DNA from: Prorocentrum cordatum | Taxonomy: Eukaryota > Sar > Dinophyceae > Prorocentrales > Prorocentraceae | DNA: 64,000 bases | Assembly (NCBI GenBank): GCA_963575745.1 | Contig: CAUYUJ010016686.1 | Coordinates: 97,001-161,000 of the forward strand | Direction: 5' to 3' | In this document: positions 18,446-29,452 of the stretch, piece after piece | Position numbering within the stretch: position 1 is the first letter of the stretch | Layout of the letters: each line of letters opens with the position of its first letter | Notes under the pieces: generated by a model | Database searches by the model: none | Told to the model about the DNA's origin: nothing | The model's input: only the letters and a program-made list of their open reading frames with translations | Translations under genes and position numbers: made by a program

Positions 18446-19095
18446 GGTTCACCGTTCGGGGCCGCGCGCACGTGCCTGCTCGGACTCCACCTTGAGCTCA
18501 AATGGTTACGGAGGCTGTCAGGGACCGATATTGGGAGCCTCTTGGGAAGTCATGCGCGATCTCAAGACCGAGACGGCGACAATATTAAAGTCAGTGAGCC
18601 CCGAACCATGATATGTGATTGTGGCCTTCCTGTCGCGAGCTCTCCTGGACCGCTCTCAAGGCGTCTCCAGAACCCCTGGACCGATATCGGAACCTTGCCG
18701 CGCCCATGCCTTCCAAAACCCTACAGCTTTCCGTCCGTCCACTCCCCTCTTTTTTGTTCGTCTTCTGTTTTTTCTTTTCATTGCCCGTCCTTTTCATCCT
18801 TCCAGCCCCCGCCCGACACGCGTCGCAGGGAGCAGGCCCTCGGGTTGGGCCCCCCCTCCCTCCAGCAAGCGGTTGCCGAACCGGCGTTGGCTCGAAAACG
18901 ATCGGGAACTTTTGGGCAGCGCGTCGCCGTGGTGGCCCCGGCGACGCGCCATGCCCCGCGGGTAGATAGCGTGTCGATCCGCCTCGCGGGGCGGGAAGCT
19001 CGGATATAGGGGAATCAACGACGACATAAAAATATTACCTGGTGACGTACCCGACCGTTTCTAAGCACGCGGTGAATGCACACGCACATGCATAT
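18446..19095. other. Intergenic, no feature recognised
   Basis: GC-rich, with a few CTCTTGGG words near 18540 and a pyrimidine-rich patch at 18725-18820. No convincing ORF on either strand. Confidence 0.6.
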
Positions 19096-19656
19096 GCATG
19101 CGGGGGGCGGCGAACTCCGCAGGTGTGATATGTTTTCACGTGCTGCCATAATCTCGTGAACACCACAAAGTCGCGTACATCAGCATTCGATTATTATCAG
19201 CTGACTGCTGCCTACAGCTACGCGTGTAGATTTCCCAGGTGGACAATACAATGTACTCGGGAAACGAGAATTACTTGATTACGAAAGTGCTGTGGGCTGG
19301 CGACGAGAGCCAAAAAAAAACAACTATGGAGAACTGGCTAGAGGCCGAGTGCCAAAACCAATCCCCAACAGTGCGAGCACACAGGAACAAACCCCCAAGG
19401 GCCGCGACGCGCAGTTATCCAAGCGCCTCGCGCCTAAGACGGGAAAGGGTCCACGCAGGTGGCGACAAAGGCCGCTTATACATCACTCACGCGCACGCAC
19501 CTCCATGCTGTTGCACGCGGGGGGCGGCGAACTCCACAGGAGTGATATGTTTTCACCTGGTACTAGATTCTCGTGAACACCACCAAGTCATCGCGTAACT
19601 CCGTATTATGAAACTATCTGCAAACAGCTGCCTACAGCTATGTGCGTAGATTTCCG
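19096..19656. repeat. Pair of approximately 140-bp direct repeats
   Basis: Copy 1 at about 19096-19234 and copy 2 at about 19515-19656. Both start with GGGGGGCGGCGAACTCC, share GTGATATGTTTTCAC and TCTCGTGAACACCAC, and end CTGCCTACAGCTA...GTAGATTTCC. Spacing is about 420 bp. They may be short terminal repeats of an element or a tandem duplication. Confidence 0.8.
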
Positions 19657-20803
19657 GCGCCATCCCACAACAGGATGCATTCTCAAACTTGAACGAAAAA
19701 ACGGGCCTGGGACGTGAGCACGGACGCCAATGCATTACGGAAAGGTTGGGGGCACGTCTGGGCTAGTGCGGTCCACCTCCCCCCCTCGAGCGACGACCCT
19801 TCGAGCACGAGATGTGGCCTGCCGGTCCGACTACAAACTCCGGCACGCCCAACGCAAATTCTGTGATTTGGCGAGCTCATCGGGGCAGAGGTGGCCGGCC
19901 AGGAAGCGAGTCCGCTTCCTCCATCTGGTTCATAATAAACAAAAATCTGAGACAACTGTAGAGACATCAGGTATGTCCGCGAGGGAAAGGAGCTCTGGTG
20001 TTTAAAACATGTAGCTACTGTGCGGATTCTCCAAGAGACATGAGACGTGCGTGGAATTACGCACCGGGATCATCTTCGACACAACGCGCAAACACTTGTT
20101 GCCGGCCTGAATCTTTGTCCAATCACATCGGGACATCTGGGGCCGCGGAAGGCCCCAGGCACGTCAGACTGCAGACTGGGGCAGCGCGGGCCTTCGCGAT
20201 GGAAAAAAAGGAGCAGGGAGGCACAATCATCGCGCCTCGACATCTCCTGGTACGGATGTCGAACAGGAGGTGGCGAAGGACGCGCGGCGCGGCCTGGCCA
20301 CCGCGGCTGCCGCGGGACCTCTCCCAGACGCGCGCCTGGAAGCCGCGCCTCCTGATGGCCTTGGCGACGCCGCCCTTGCCCGCGAAGGCGCCCGCGAAGC
20401 ACGCTTCGATCGTGCCCTGGCGTCACTGCGTGGCCACGGGGCGACCCGTTCGTGGAGGGCGATCGCCTCTGCTCGTCGCCCGCATTCGGCATCGCACCTT
20501 TGGAATGTATTCGGGCGCTCGCGGCGCCCCTCTTGCCGCTGCGCCACTGCCTTCCTCCCCTGATATCCACCAGCGTCCGCGCCGCCCGAACTGCGCCGAT
20601 GGATGGGCACGAAGGCCAAGCCTGGCACGGCACCTGGGAGCGGCCTGCGCCGCCCAGCGACCCCCCCCCCCTGCCGCGCCTGACGCCGCCAGCCCCTACC
20701 CCGGCGCAGCTTCTCTCGAGCAGGGACCGACCGCCCTGGCAGTCCTACAGCCCGACCTTGTCCGACATCGCAGTCGCGTCCGCCAGGTTCCATTCGCCGC
20801 CCT
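19657..20803. other. Coding-poor stretch
   Basis: Open frames exist on both strands, as expected at this GC content, but none has a composition or motif I can support. Sequence on the minus strand at 20800-20745 may continue the ORF at 20804-21274 in another frame. Confidence 0.5.
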
Positions 20804-21274
20804 TCAACCGTTGGGCCGCCAGCCGCTTTTCCTCCTTCTCGCGCCCCTTCGCCTGGCGCCCTTCGCGCCAGATGCGCCGGCCGAGCATGTCGGAACGCGG
20901 CACGTGTTTCCGAGGGCGCGGTCGTCTTTGATGCCCCACGGGCGCGACAAGCGCTCGATCCGATCCGTGTCGAAGCCGCGGACTGCCCGCGCACTCAGCG
21001 GCAAGAACTCTCCTCCTTCTGCGCACCACTTGGCGCGCTCCTCGAAGCCCTTCACGTACTCGTGGAACTGCGCGACGACATCCTTTCGGCTCGTGATGTC
21101 CCTGATGTCGTTAAAGAACTTATTATTGCTCTCATCGTCGAGGGCGGCGAACTGGGGCGTTGGCCATCCGCCCAGCTCGTTGCTCAGCTGCGTGATCTTG
21201 CTGGGGCAGCGCGCGCTTCCTCCACCATCCCATACTGTATCATACCATACCAATACCATGCCACTCCATACCAT
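20804..21274 (-). CDS. Uncharacterised dinoflagellate-type exon
   Basis: 156 codons. The supported part runs from about 21200 to 20900 and includes FFNDIRDITSRKDVVAQF and GEFLPLSARAVRGFD, then a segment ending in GNTCRV. From memory, proteins with F-x-DIR, G-x-FLPL-x-x-W-A-x-x-GFD and YRV blocks are common and unannotated in dinoflagellates, often near mobile elements. After GNTCRV the coding character moves to another frame (Lys/Glu-rich, ending near 20745), suggesting a frameshift. The first residues derive from the CCATA microsatellite and are not real. Confidence 0.4.
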   Translation of the reverse strand: MVWSGMVLVWYDTVWDGGGSARCPSKITQLSNELGGWPTPQFAALDDESNNKFFNDIRDITSRKDVVAQFHEYVKGFEERAKWCAEGGEFLPLSARAVRGFDTDRIERLSRPWGIKDDRALGNTCRVPTCSAGASGAKGARRRGARRRKSGWRPNG

Positions 21275-21325
21275 ACTTTACCATACCATACCATGCATCC
21301 ACCATCCCATACCACACCATGCCTT
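21225..21325. repeat. CCATA pentanucleotide microsatellite
   Basis: Irregular run of CCATA/CCATG/CATACCA words leading directly into the 78-bp repeat array, whose units end in CACACCATG. Confidence 0.85.
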
Positions 21326-21329
21326 TCCT

Positions 21330-23405
21330 CATACCATGCTATTTATCAGGTTTCGTGCCCCTCCCATCCCTCCAGGGAGGCCCCGCCTGAGCGAGCAGGG
21401 TATTCGCACACCGTGTTATTGATCAGGTTTCGCGCCCCTCCCACCCCTCCAGGGAGGCCCCGCCTGAGCGAGCAGGGCATTCGCACACCATGTTATTTAT
21501 CAGGTGTCGTGCCCCTCCCACCCCTCCAGGGAGGCCCCGCCTGAGCGAGCAGGGTATTCGCACACCATATGTTTTATCAGGTTTCGTGCCCCTCCCACCC
21601 TCCAGGGAGGCCCCTCCAGAGCGAGCAGGGTATTCGCACACCATGTTATTTATCAGGTTTCGTGCCCCTCCCACCCCTCCAGGGAGGCCCCGCCTGAGCG
21701 GGCAGGGTATTCGCACACCATGTTATTTATCAGGTTTCGTGCCCCTCCCACCCCCCCCCCCCCACCCCACCCCCACCCCTCCAGAGGGGCCCCGCCTGAG
21801 CGAGCAGGGTATTCGCACACCCTGTTATTATCAGTTTCGTGCCCTCCCACCCCTCCAGGGAGGCCCCGCCTGAGCGAGCAGGGCATTCGCACACCATGCG
21901 ATGTATCAGGGTTCGTGCCCCTCCCACCCCTCCAGGGAGGCCCCGAGCGGAGGTACCCGCACACCATGTTATGTATCAGGTTTCGTGCCCCTCCCACCCC
22001 TCCAAGGAGACCCGCCTGAGCGGCGGGTATTCGCACACCATGTTATTTATAAGGTTTCGTGCCCCTCCCACCCCTCCAGAGAGGCCCCGCCTGAGCGAGC
22101 GGGCATTCGCACACCATGTTATGTATGATGTTTCGTGCCCCTCCCACCCCTCCAGGGGGACCCGCCTGAGCGGGCAGGGTATTCGCACATCATGTTATTT
22201 ATCAGGTTTCGTGCCCCTCCCACCCCTCCAGAGGGGCCCCGCCTGAGCGAGCAGGGCATTCGCACACCATGTTATGTATCAGGTTTCGTGCCCCTCCCAC
22301 CCCTCCAGGGAAGCCCCGCCTGAGCGAGCAGCGTATTCGCACACCATGTGATTTATCAGGTTTCCTGCCCCACTCATCCCTCCAGGGAGGCCCCGCCTGA
22401 GCAAGCAGGGTATTCGCACACCATGCTATGTATCAGGTTTCGCGCCCCTCCCAGCCCTCCAGGGAGGCCCCACCAGAGCGGGCAGGGCATTCGCACACCA
22501 TGTTATGCATTAGGTATCCTGCCCATCCCACCCCTCCAGGGAGGCCCCGCCTGAGCGAGCAGGGTATTCGCACACCATGTTAGTTAAGTTTGCGTGCCTT
22601 TCCCACCCCTCCAGGGAGGCCCCGCCTGAGCAAACAAGGTATTCGCACACCATGTTATTTATCAGGTTTCGCGCCCCTCCCACCCCTCCAGGGAGGCCCC
22701 GCCTGAGCGAGCAGGGCATTCGCACACCAGGTCATGTATCAGGTTTCGCGCCCCTCCCAGCCCTCCAGGGAGGCCCCACCAGAGCGGGCAGGGTATTCGC
22801 ACATTATATTATTTATCAGGTTTCGCGCCCCTCCACCCCTCCAGGGAGGCCCAGCCTGAGCAAACAAGGTATCCGCACACCATGTTATTTATCAGGTTTC
22901 GCGCCCCTCCCAACATCCCAGGGGGGGCCCGCCAGAGAGGGCAGGGTATCCGCACACCATCTGATTTATCAGGTTTCATGCCCCTCCCACCTCTCTAGGG
23001 AGGCCCCGCCTGAGCGAGCAGGGCATTCGCACACCATGTTATTTATCAGGTTTCGTGCACCTCCCGCCACTCCAGGGAGGCCCCGCCAGAGCGGGCAGGG
23101 CATTCGCACGCCATATCTTATTATTAGGTTTCGTGCCGTTCCCGCCCCTCCAGGGAGGCCCCACCAGAGCGGGCAGGGCATTCGCACGCCATATCTTATT
23201 ATTAGGTTTCGCGCCGTTCCCGCCCCTCCAGGGAGGCCCCACCAGAGCGGGCAGGGCATTCGCACACCATGTTATTTATCAGGTGTCGCGCCCCTCCCAC
23301 CCTCGAGGGAGGCCCCACCGGAGCGGGCAAGGCATTCGCACACCATATTATTCATCAGGTTTCGTGCCCCTCCCGCCCCTCCAGGGAGGCCCCACCAGAG
23401 CGCAG
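21330..23405. repeat. Approximately 27 tandem copies of a 78-bp minisatellite
   Basis: Each unit has TATTTATCAGGTTTCGTGCC, CCTCCCACCCCTCC, AGGGAGGCCCCGCCTGAGCG and AGGGTATTCGCACACCATGT in order. The CCTCCAGGGAGG core is an imperfect palindrome. Two subtypes exist: CCTGAGCGAGCAGGG, mostly in the left part, and CCAGAGCGGGCAGGG, enriched after about 23070. Individual units are shortened (for example near 21830 and 21960) or carry C-run expansion (21750-21780). It is not a CRISPR: there are no unique spacers. Confidence 0.95.
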
Positions 23406-23434
23406 ACAAGAAGCAATGGAACCCTGTAACATCT

Positions 23435-24500
23435 TTATGTGGGGAACTCCGTTAGCATAATTTTGTCCGCAGACCAAGCCTCGATCTCAAAGACGCTAGG
23501 GTTGTTGATGGCAAAAACGTGCAGCTCGAAGACCAAGGCGTCAGCCTCTTTCTTCTTGGCGGCCTTTTTGGAGGGCTCCGCCGCGGCCGAGCACAGCGAC
23601 CTTTCCCGCTTGACAACGCCCGAGGCACGGTTGGACCTGCCCTGCTCCTGGGCCTGCCCCTGGGAGCCTCCAAACAGTTGTCCAGAGGAGCCGGCGCCGG
23701 CGCTGCCCGGGGAGGTGTTCGCAGCCTTTGTCTCCAAGGCCACGGATCCCAGCATCAAGTCGATTCCGAAATCACGGAGCAGCAGCTTGCTGTCCAGCGC
23801 TACCGCGGCAGATGGCTTGTTGCATCGCCGCTTAAAACTCTTGATACATTCGTAGATGTACGGCAAAACCAGCTTCTGAGAAGCGTGTTTCGCCGGTGCC
23901 GTTTTTTTCTCGCTCGCTTGCACCGTCGCGCGCTTATCTCGATCAAATGGCACAGCGCCAAAATGGCCCGAACCAAAGCGCGAACAGCTTGGTCGCTGCT
24001 CTCAGCGCGCTCGCCCAAGTACACCTGGAACCGGTCGGGTCCCCCGCCCTGCTCGGGGAAGCACAGCTGCTTCCAGGTGGTCTGGGCCGCGCGGCGCAAG
24101 GCTGCGCTGCTCTGAAGCGCGGACAGCTCCGAATTAGCTGGGCGATGCCGGCGAGCACCGCTGCGTGGATGGCACCTCCCTGGGCGCACTCGGCCGCAAT
24201 CGCCTCGGCGATGAAGGTCTTGACGCGGTCCTCATTCGGATTCGCCACCCCCCCGGCGGGGCGGTGGTCGATCGGCAGATCCGCTGATGGACCAGCTGAA
24301 CCGAAATGCGATAAACAGAAGCTTTCGGGGCATCCGCAAGGCGCGGACAGTCGGGGAGCAGAGGGGGCAGCTGAAGACACAAGAATCTGAACAGAAGGAA
24401 TGTTTCCGGCCCTGGGTCGACAAGAAAACTCCAGCAACGCACCGCAATAGTGGGTAAGGGCGAAGGACCAGGAGGGGGAGGGCGGAGGAAGGGCAAACAT
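23435..24500 (-). pseudogene. Frameshifted ORF downstream of the DIRS-like element
   Basis: Coding character moves through three minus-strand frames: 24330-24140 (VKTFIAEAIAAECAQGG), 24140-23940 (WKQLCFPEQGGGPDRFQVYL) and 23940-23435 (VLPYIYECIKSFKRRCNKPS). Junctions lie near 24138 and 23940. The last part is rich in Gly/Ser/Gln, then Lys, ending in ELHVFAINNPSVFEIEAW. The family is not recognised. It could be another domain of the adjacent DIRS-like element or a separate gene decayed by indels. Confidence 0.35.
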
Positions 24501-24542
24501 GTGTAATACTGCATGTGTTTCCGACAGGCAAAGTCAGCTGTG

Positions 24543-26176
24543 TCAGCGCTTGCGCTTCCGGCGCTTCGGACGCCAACTGTGGAGCACGATGTATGACAGA
24601 TCCGATGCCGGGCCTTTCGACAGGCCCCGATCGGACGGCCACTGGAAAAGGTCTGATCCGGCGGGCCACGATCTGATCCCGTGCCATTTGGAAAAGAACG
24701 ACGGACGGAACCACGGGGCTCCCGGGTCGTCCGGGCACAGGGCGACAACGCGCAGGTTTGCGTCATCAGCAACGGCGGAATTCAAAAATTGGAACGTCTC
24801 CTTCAAGAGCGCGCGTGGTGGGTGCGCCCACACCACGCGGCCGCGTAGGTCGGCCTGGAAAGCAAAATGGAAATCGCCACTCGCGGGCGAGAGCCGTCCT
24901 TCCGAGTCCATTTGCGAGCATGTCCAGCGCAGACTGAACACGCCGCATATTGATTCGACCTCTTGAAACAAGGCCTTGCGGAGAGCGGCGCCCCTGCACT
25001 GATCCTCGCGCCAGGAGCGCGCGAAGTCAAAAGACCGAGAACCCGCGTCTGCAATGACGTCGCTCTTGCCAAAGATGCGCAAGGCCAGCGCCCAACATTG
25101 AGCCGCCCGCTCGGCGCTTTCGAAACGACGTGCCAAAGACTCGAAGGAAGGTATTCGCCCGTAGTGCACATTGGCGCAATGCACGGCAGCGGAATTGTCG
25201 AGCCTGAACAGAACTCGCCAACCCTTCAAGGAAGAAGACTCCCTGAGAAGGCACTGGACTGCAACCCACAACTCCTTGAAATTGATTGCCAAGGAATTGG
25301 GCTGCGCCTCCCCGGTTGCAAAGTTGTCAGGCCACGTCTCGACTACAACGCGGCTGTCCCAACACAGATGATATGACCAGTCGTGCATTTTGGAAGCGTC
25401 GCACTCCACGACCTGGTTTGCGCCTTTGCGAACAAGGTTCGCCCAATCAGCGAACCACTTGGGGGATTTATGGCCCCACATGCTGAGAGGACCGCCGCCA
25501 CAGTGCAAGGAACGCACTGGGGGCGTGCCCAGGGCGGAGCAGATGTGCGCCAGGGCTGCGCGGATGAGCTCCGATAGGGTCACCGGTGGGTCGGCCAGGG
25601 GGCTGGAACGCCACGCCGGATACACCCCCGACGCGTTAAAGTCTGCCCAAAGAGGGCGAAGCCGGCGACGCAACTGCGGCAGGAGTTCCGCAATGTGCGA
25701 GGCCAAACCTACTGCCGATGCTAGCTGTTCGCTGCGGAGTGCGCGGTGTTGGTATGCCTCGAGAACGGCAACGCACAACTCGCGACAGCGGTCAATCTTG
25801 TCACGCGGCACGGTGATTATGCAGTCGACAAGATCGAACACCCAACCGATCCAGGTTTGTCGGCGTGCTGGTGCGCGGATGTTGCCAGGCTTGGCACTGA
25901 TGGGGATGCCACACCGCAACATAAAACGAACTGCTCGACACAGGTTATGCCAAGCCGTGCTCTCGTCCGGTGCCGCGCCGAAAAGATCGCCAACGAAGTC
26001 TAAAAGGTCCACTTCGGCGCGCAGGCGGAGGATTCTTAAAATCTCCTCCACGTTAGTGTCGTTGCTACCAGGCGCAAGCTTGAGGCCGAAAGGTAAATAG
26101 TTGTATTTCCCGAACTGGCGTCTGCCATGGGAGTAAAAACCTAAAGCGTACGAGTCGGCGTCGGACGCACGCCAAT
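24543..26176 (-). pseudogene. DIRS-like retroelement: RT C-terminal half, RNase H, Dam-like tail
   Basis: In this frame the sequence reads QFGKYNYLPFGLKLAPG (RT motif B region, about 26120-26070), then LLDFVGDLFG (about 26006-25978) where the Y/F-x-D-D catalytic pair is expected; the first Asp is Gly (GGC), so polymerase activity should be lost. RNase H follows with VVECDAS, NFKELWVAV, RLDNSAAVH and ADAGSR supplying the acidic residues (25420-25050), and a tail with WAHPP in place of the N-P-P-F/W seen in Dam-like domains of DIRS elements. It ends with a Lys/Arg-rich tail at 24543. This frame follows from 26141-26812 after a one-base shift. No tyrosine recombinase, the DIRS integrase, is recognisable. 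Confidence 0.7.
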
Positions 26177-26812
26177 AAAAAAACAGTCACGCAAATCGAG
26201 CACGAGCAGCCAAGAACCCGCGGACATGCGGGCCACTGCCTGGTCTAGCGTGCCGTACGAGACGTCGGCATTTGACATGCACTCGCTGACTCCCCCCCGC
26301 CTAAGATCGACGATTGAACGCGCTTTGAAGCGCTCAGTTTCGTCGGCCTCGGCGTCCGCCCCGGGACGCGGCTTCAGGATTAAGCCGCACGGGTTGACGC
26401 TGAGGTGTTTGGGCGGAGGGGCGTCGACACGGAAAACAGAAACCTTCCCGGTTTCAGCAAGGCGGTCCCATTCGCGTTCGGCCCACGCGAGCTGGGACGT
26501 GACGGAAGGATGATTGCGCGCCTGCCTCGGAACGACAGGTGACGCCCCGAGAAAATGCCCGTGCCGCCAGGAATGCAGCAGGGCGGGGTCCGCGCCATTC
26601 GCGGACAGAAAATCGAAGCGCTGGTGAAGGCCAGGGACGCCCACCATCCCTGTAGAGCGGAATTTCCATTGGACCTCAGCTAAGAGAGCGTCCATGGTCG
26701 GAAACGTGTTGCTTGAGCCAGCGCTGCGAGGAAGTATGCGGGACAGGTCTATAGGAGGGAGATCAAGCGGAGGGCTGTAGCGCATGAAGGAAGAGGGGGC
26801 GAGAAGGGGCAA
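26141..26812 (-). pseudogene. DIRS-like retroelement: N-terminal half of the reverse transcriptase
   Basis: 223 codons ending at a TAG. It contains VNPCGLILKPRPG, RFKARSIVDLRRGG and LVLDLRDCFF, the last being RT motif A with its catalytic Asp. Just after motif A the frame breaks at a T7 run (26183-26177) and motif B continues in the -1 frame. The true start is uncertain; sequence upstream of about 26780 is low in recognisable content. Confidence 0.65.
26174..26185 (-). other. T7 run at the RT frame break (slippery-type heptamer)
   Basis: On the coding strand the zero-frame codons are TGT TTT TTT ATT. This places a T-TTT-TTT heptamer in the phase used by -1 frameshift sites, and slipping back one base gives TAT TGG and the motif B frame. 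Homopolymer length change by mutation or sequencing is the simpler explanation. Confidence 0.5.
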
Positions 26813-28014
26813 GGATGGGAGCGAAGCGCGATTGTCTTCGTGGCACTATTTGTGCCGAGCCCCTTGCTCTTCCCACGGGGACCACCATGCGCTGGCGATG
26901 TGCGAAGCAGAGCGTGTGCCGCAGGCGGACGGGTCCCTCAGGTGGGCGCCACCGGAATGTTTGCCACGAGCGCACGGCCTCTCCGGAGCGGGTGACACCA
27001 GCCTTTTGTCGACAAGGCTCGGAAGCCTCGCCCTCCTCTTCATCCTCCTTTCCTAAATGGAAGGGGGGGAGCGGGAAGGAGGGAGGGGAGGCAAGCTATG
27101 TATAACTGTGTGTGTGTGTGAGTAGAGGGAGGGCGAGGATGCGACTTGGAGGGGCCGACGGTCGCTCGTCGTCTCTGCCGGAGTCTGGCGGAAATGGCCG
27201 CCCTCATGTATATAATGCCTGCCGTGCCCCTGACTGAAGCCCCGGTTGGGCAGGGGGGGAGCGAAGGGAAACATTATGACAGCAAGAATGGGAAATGGAT
27301 ACATGATCGGCGGGAGGGGGAAGTGCAGGGGCACGAATGGGGTACCCAGGGCTGCCGACCCGGCTGCAACGGACTCGCACGAAGAAGTATTGGAGATGGG
27401 GTGAGATGTGGTGCAGCCAGGACCGCTGACCAGCCGCCTCGGACAGATGGATGATTTTGCAAAAGGGACGGCGAAGTGCCAAGACACGAATGGAACGGCA
27501 CGAGCTGCCGAGAGGGTGCCATGGACACGCCCAATAGGATCTGGGAGTGTGAGGTGAGACGCGGTGCAGCCAGGATCGCTGACCAAATGCATCGCGGTGC
27601 GTAGCAGGCGGTAGGCAGTGAAACCGCCGAATACCTGAGGAGAACTGGGCGCCGACCAGGTGCGTCGACCAGGAGCTTCAACAGAGAATGGAACAGCCAG
27701 GACCGCTGCCAGGAGAAGAGCCCAACGACCAAGGGCATCGACAGAAGCCGGCGGCAGCGCGGGGACGGTTAGACCCCGACCCTTGGAACAGGGCGCCTGC
27801 GCGCGAACCGAATCCAGCAAAAGGCACGAGGAAACGAACGAGGAAGACGAACCAAGACCCGCGACCCCGCAGAAGCCCATTTCCCCGAGTGCACAGCCCC
27901 CTAAGAAAGGACGCCAACTCAGCGACCCGGCAGCCCAATCGTTCTTCACAGCGCGAGGATGCCAGGGCCACCCCCCTGGGCGCCCTCCAGGGCCCGGGAG
28001 GGGGCCCAGCAGGC

Positions 28015-28015
<1 letters not shown>
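26813..28015. other. Stretch without a supported gene
   Basis: Contains a short GT run (27107-27120) and the direct pair GATGGGGTGAGATG (27393) / GTGAGGTGAGACGCG (27549), each followed by GTGCAGCCAGGA and GCTGACCA, suggesting an approximately 155-bp imperfect duplication. No convincing coding sequence. Confidence 0.5.
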
Positions 28016-28016
<1 letters not shown>

Positions 28017-28045
<29 letters not shown>

Positions 28046-28095
28046 AAAAAAAAAAAAACAAAAAAAAAAAAAAAAAAAAAAAGGGAAGAGAGAGA
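28017..28095. repeat. AG microsatellite followed by A-rich run
   Basis: About 14 GA/AG units (28019-28046), then an A-rich stretch to 28083 and a second short AGAG run. Purine-only on the plus strand. Confidence 0.9.
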
Positions 28096-28329
28096 GAGGA
28101 GAGGAAGAGCAGGCCGAGGGGGAGCAGCGAGCCAGCGGCGGGGGCGGGGGGCGAGGGGCGAGGCGGGGAGGGGGCGCCAGGGGGGGCGGGCGACGGGGAG
28201 GAGCGAGGGGAGAGGAGAGGGCGGCGGAGGAGAGATAGGACGCCCCGAGAGCGCTGCAGTGTGGTTCCGATCGGGCGTTCTCGCCCGCTCGGCGGCCCTG
28301 GGAACGTCGCAGGGCGACCGGGCCAGGGA

Positions 28330-28725
28330 AGCGCCGCGCAGATCTCGGGCCTGGGGCTCCAGCTGCGGTTCTTGACGGTGTTCCTCCTCCTCCTCCTCCT
28401 CCTCCTCCTCCTCCTCCTCCTCCTCCTCCTCCTCCTCCTCCTCTTTCGCCGTCAGGGTCGGCGGCACCGGCCGCAAGGCCTGCACAATGTGGGGGCCTGG
28501 GGCTCCAGTTGCTGCTTTTGACTACCTACCAGACCACCCCAACCCGACCCGAAGACCTACCCGAATTTCGGGTTGGGGGGGGTACGGGTTCAATGTGTTT
28601 TTGCAGTGTTCCCTGACCCCCCCCAAGTGGACATGGAGGGCAAATTGAAGCCTTCGGGTTGGGTTGTGGGGGTTTGGTGGGTGGTGAAATATGGGGCCTG
28701 GGGCTCCAGTCGCGGGTTTTGACGT
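28330..28725. repeat. Three copies of GGCCTGGGGCTCCAG plus a CCT microsatellite
   Basis: GGGCCTGGGGCTCCAG followed by six to eight variable bases and TTTGAC or TCTTGAC occurs near 28345, 28493 and 28692. A run of about 20 CCT/TCC units (28383-28442) lies between the first two. Confidence 0.8.
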
Positions 28726-29085
28726 CGGACCCCAGGGAGGGGCCCGAGAGGCGGCCGTCGCCTCCGCCGCCACCGTCCTCGCCGCCCGCCCTCGCCGACG
28801 CCCGAGGGGCCAGAGGGGCCACAAGGGGAGCACACTGGCATGAAGCAGGTGGGCCCTGCATAGAGGAACGAAGGCCACGCCAACGGCGACGCTAGTGAAC
28901 GGCGATGTTGGGAATATTGTTTTTCCGGCGCTCAACTCGCGCAGAACAAATGGTAGAAAAACGCGAACACGTCTTTCCTACAATGTTGTTGGCCAAGAAC
29001 CAACCCCGCCTACAATACCGAAACCTACATCGCCGTAGCGCGTCAACAGAGGAACCAGAAATAGCACGAACTGTCAAGGGTCTGA

Positions 29086-29190
29086 GCGGACTTCTTGGAT
29101 CGGCGATGGACCCCCCCTTCCTGGCGCGCGGAACACGCCGGGACGGCGCCAGAGGCGCCGGGGGGGCCAGCGCAGATCCAAGAAATCCGC
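29086..29190. repeat. 105-bp foldback with 16-bp arms
   Basis: GCGGACTTCTTGGATC (29086-29101) pairs with GATCCAAGAAATCCGC (29175-29190) with one mismatch. Inside, a C7 run (29110) faces a G run (29160). The right arm and following GAGCTCC are shared with 51388-51425, so this belongs to a dispersed family. Confidence 0.65.
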
Positions 29191-29452
29191 CCAGAGCTCC
29201 AGAAGTTCATGTTTATCAAGGGCTCCCAACTTCGCGCTGCGCGCTGCGCGAGGGCGCGAAGCGCGAATCGCTTCGCTCTCTCGCGCCTTTTCCCAGGGGG
29301 AGAAAGAGGAGGATGAGGAATCGAAGCCGAAGCGCGAAGCGCGAAAAACGTCGCGCCCTCGACGGCGCCCTTGCTTATGCAAATCTTCTTCTTCGACGGC
29401 AGGAAGCGGGTCCTGGGCCCTGGAGCCTCCCCCCAGGACGAGCTGTTCTGAA

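Noticed and set aside
21330-23405. CRISPR-like array
   Set aside because: Tandem units without unique spacers, in a eukaryotic context; ordinary minisatellite.
23519-24115. Plus-strand gene antisense to the DIRS-flanking pseudogene
   Set aside because: The minus strand has the more protein-like composition across shifting frames; the plus frame looks like its shadow.
27053-27949. 298-codon open frame upstream of the DIRS-like element as its Gag
   Set aside because: Cys-, Ser- and Pro-rich, without any recognisable motif, and overlapping an imperfect 155-bp duplication; not supported.
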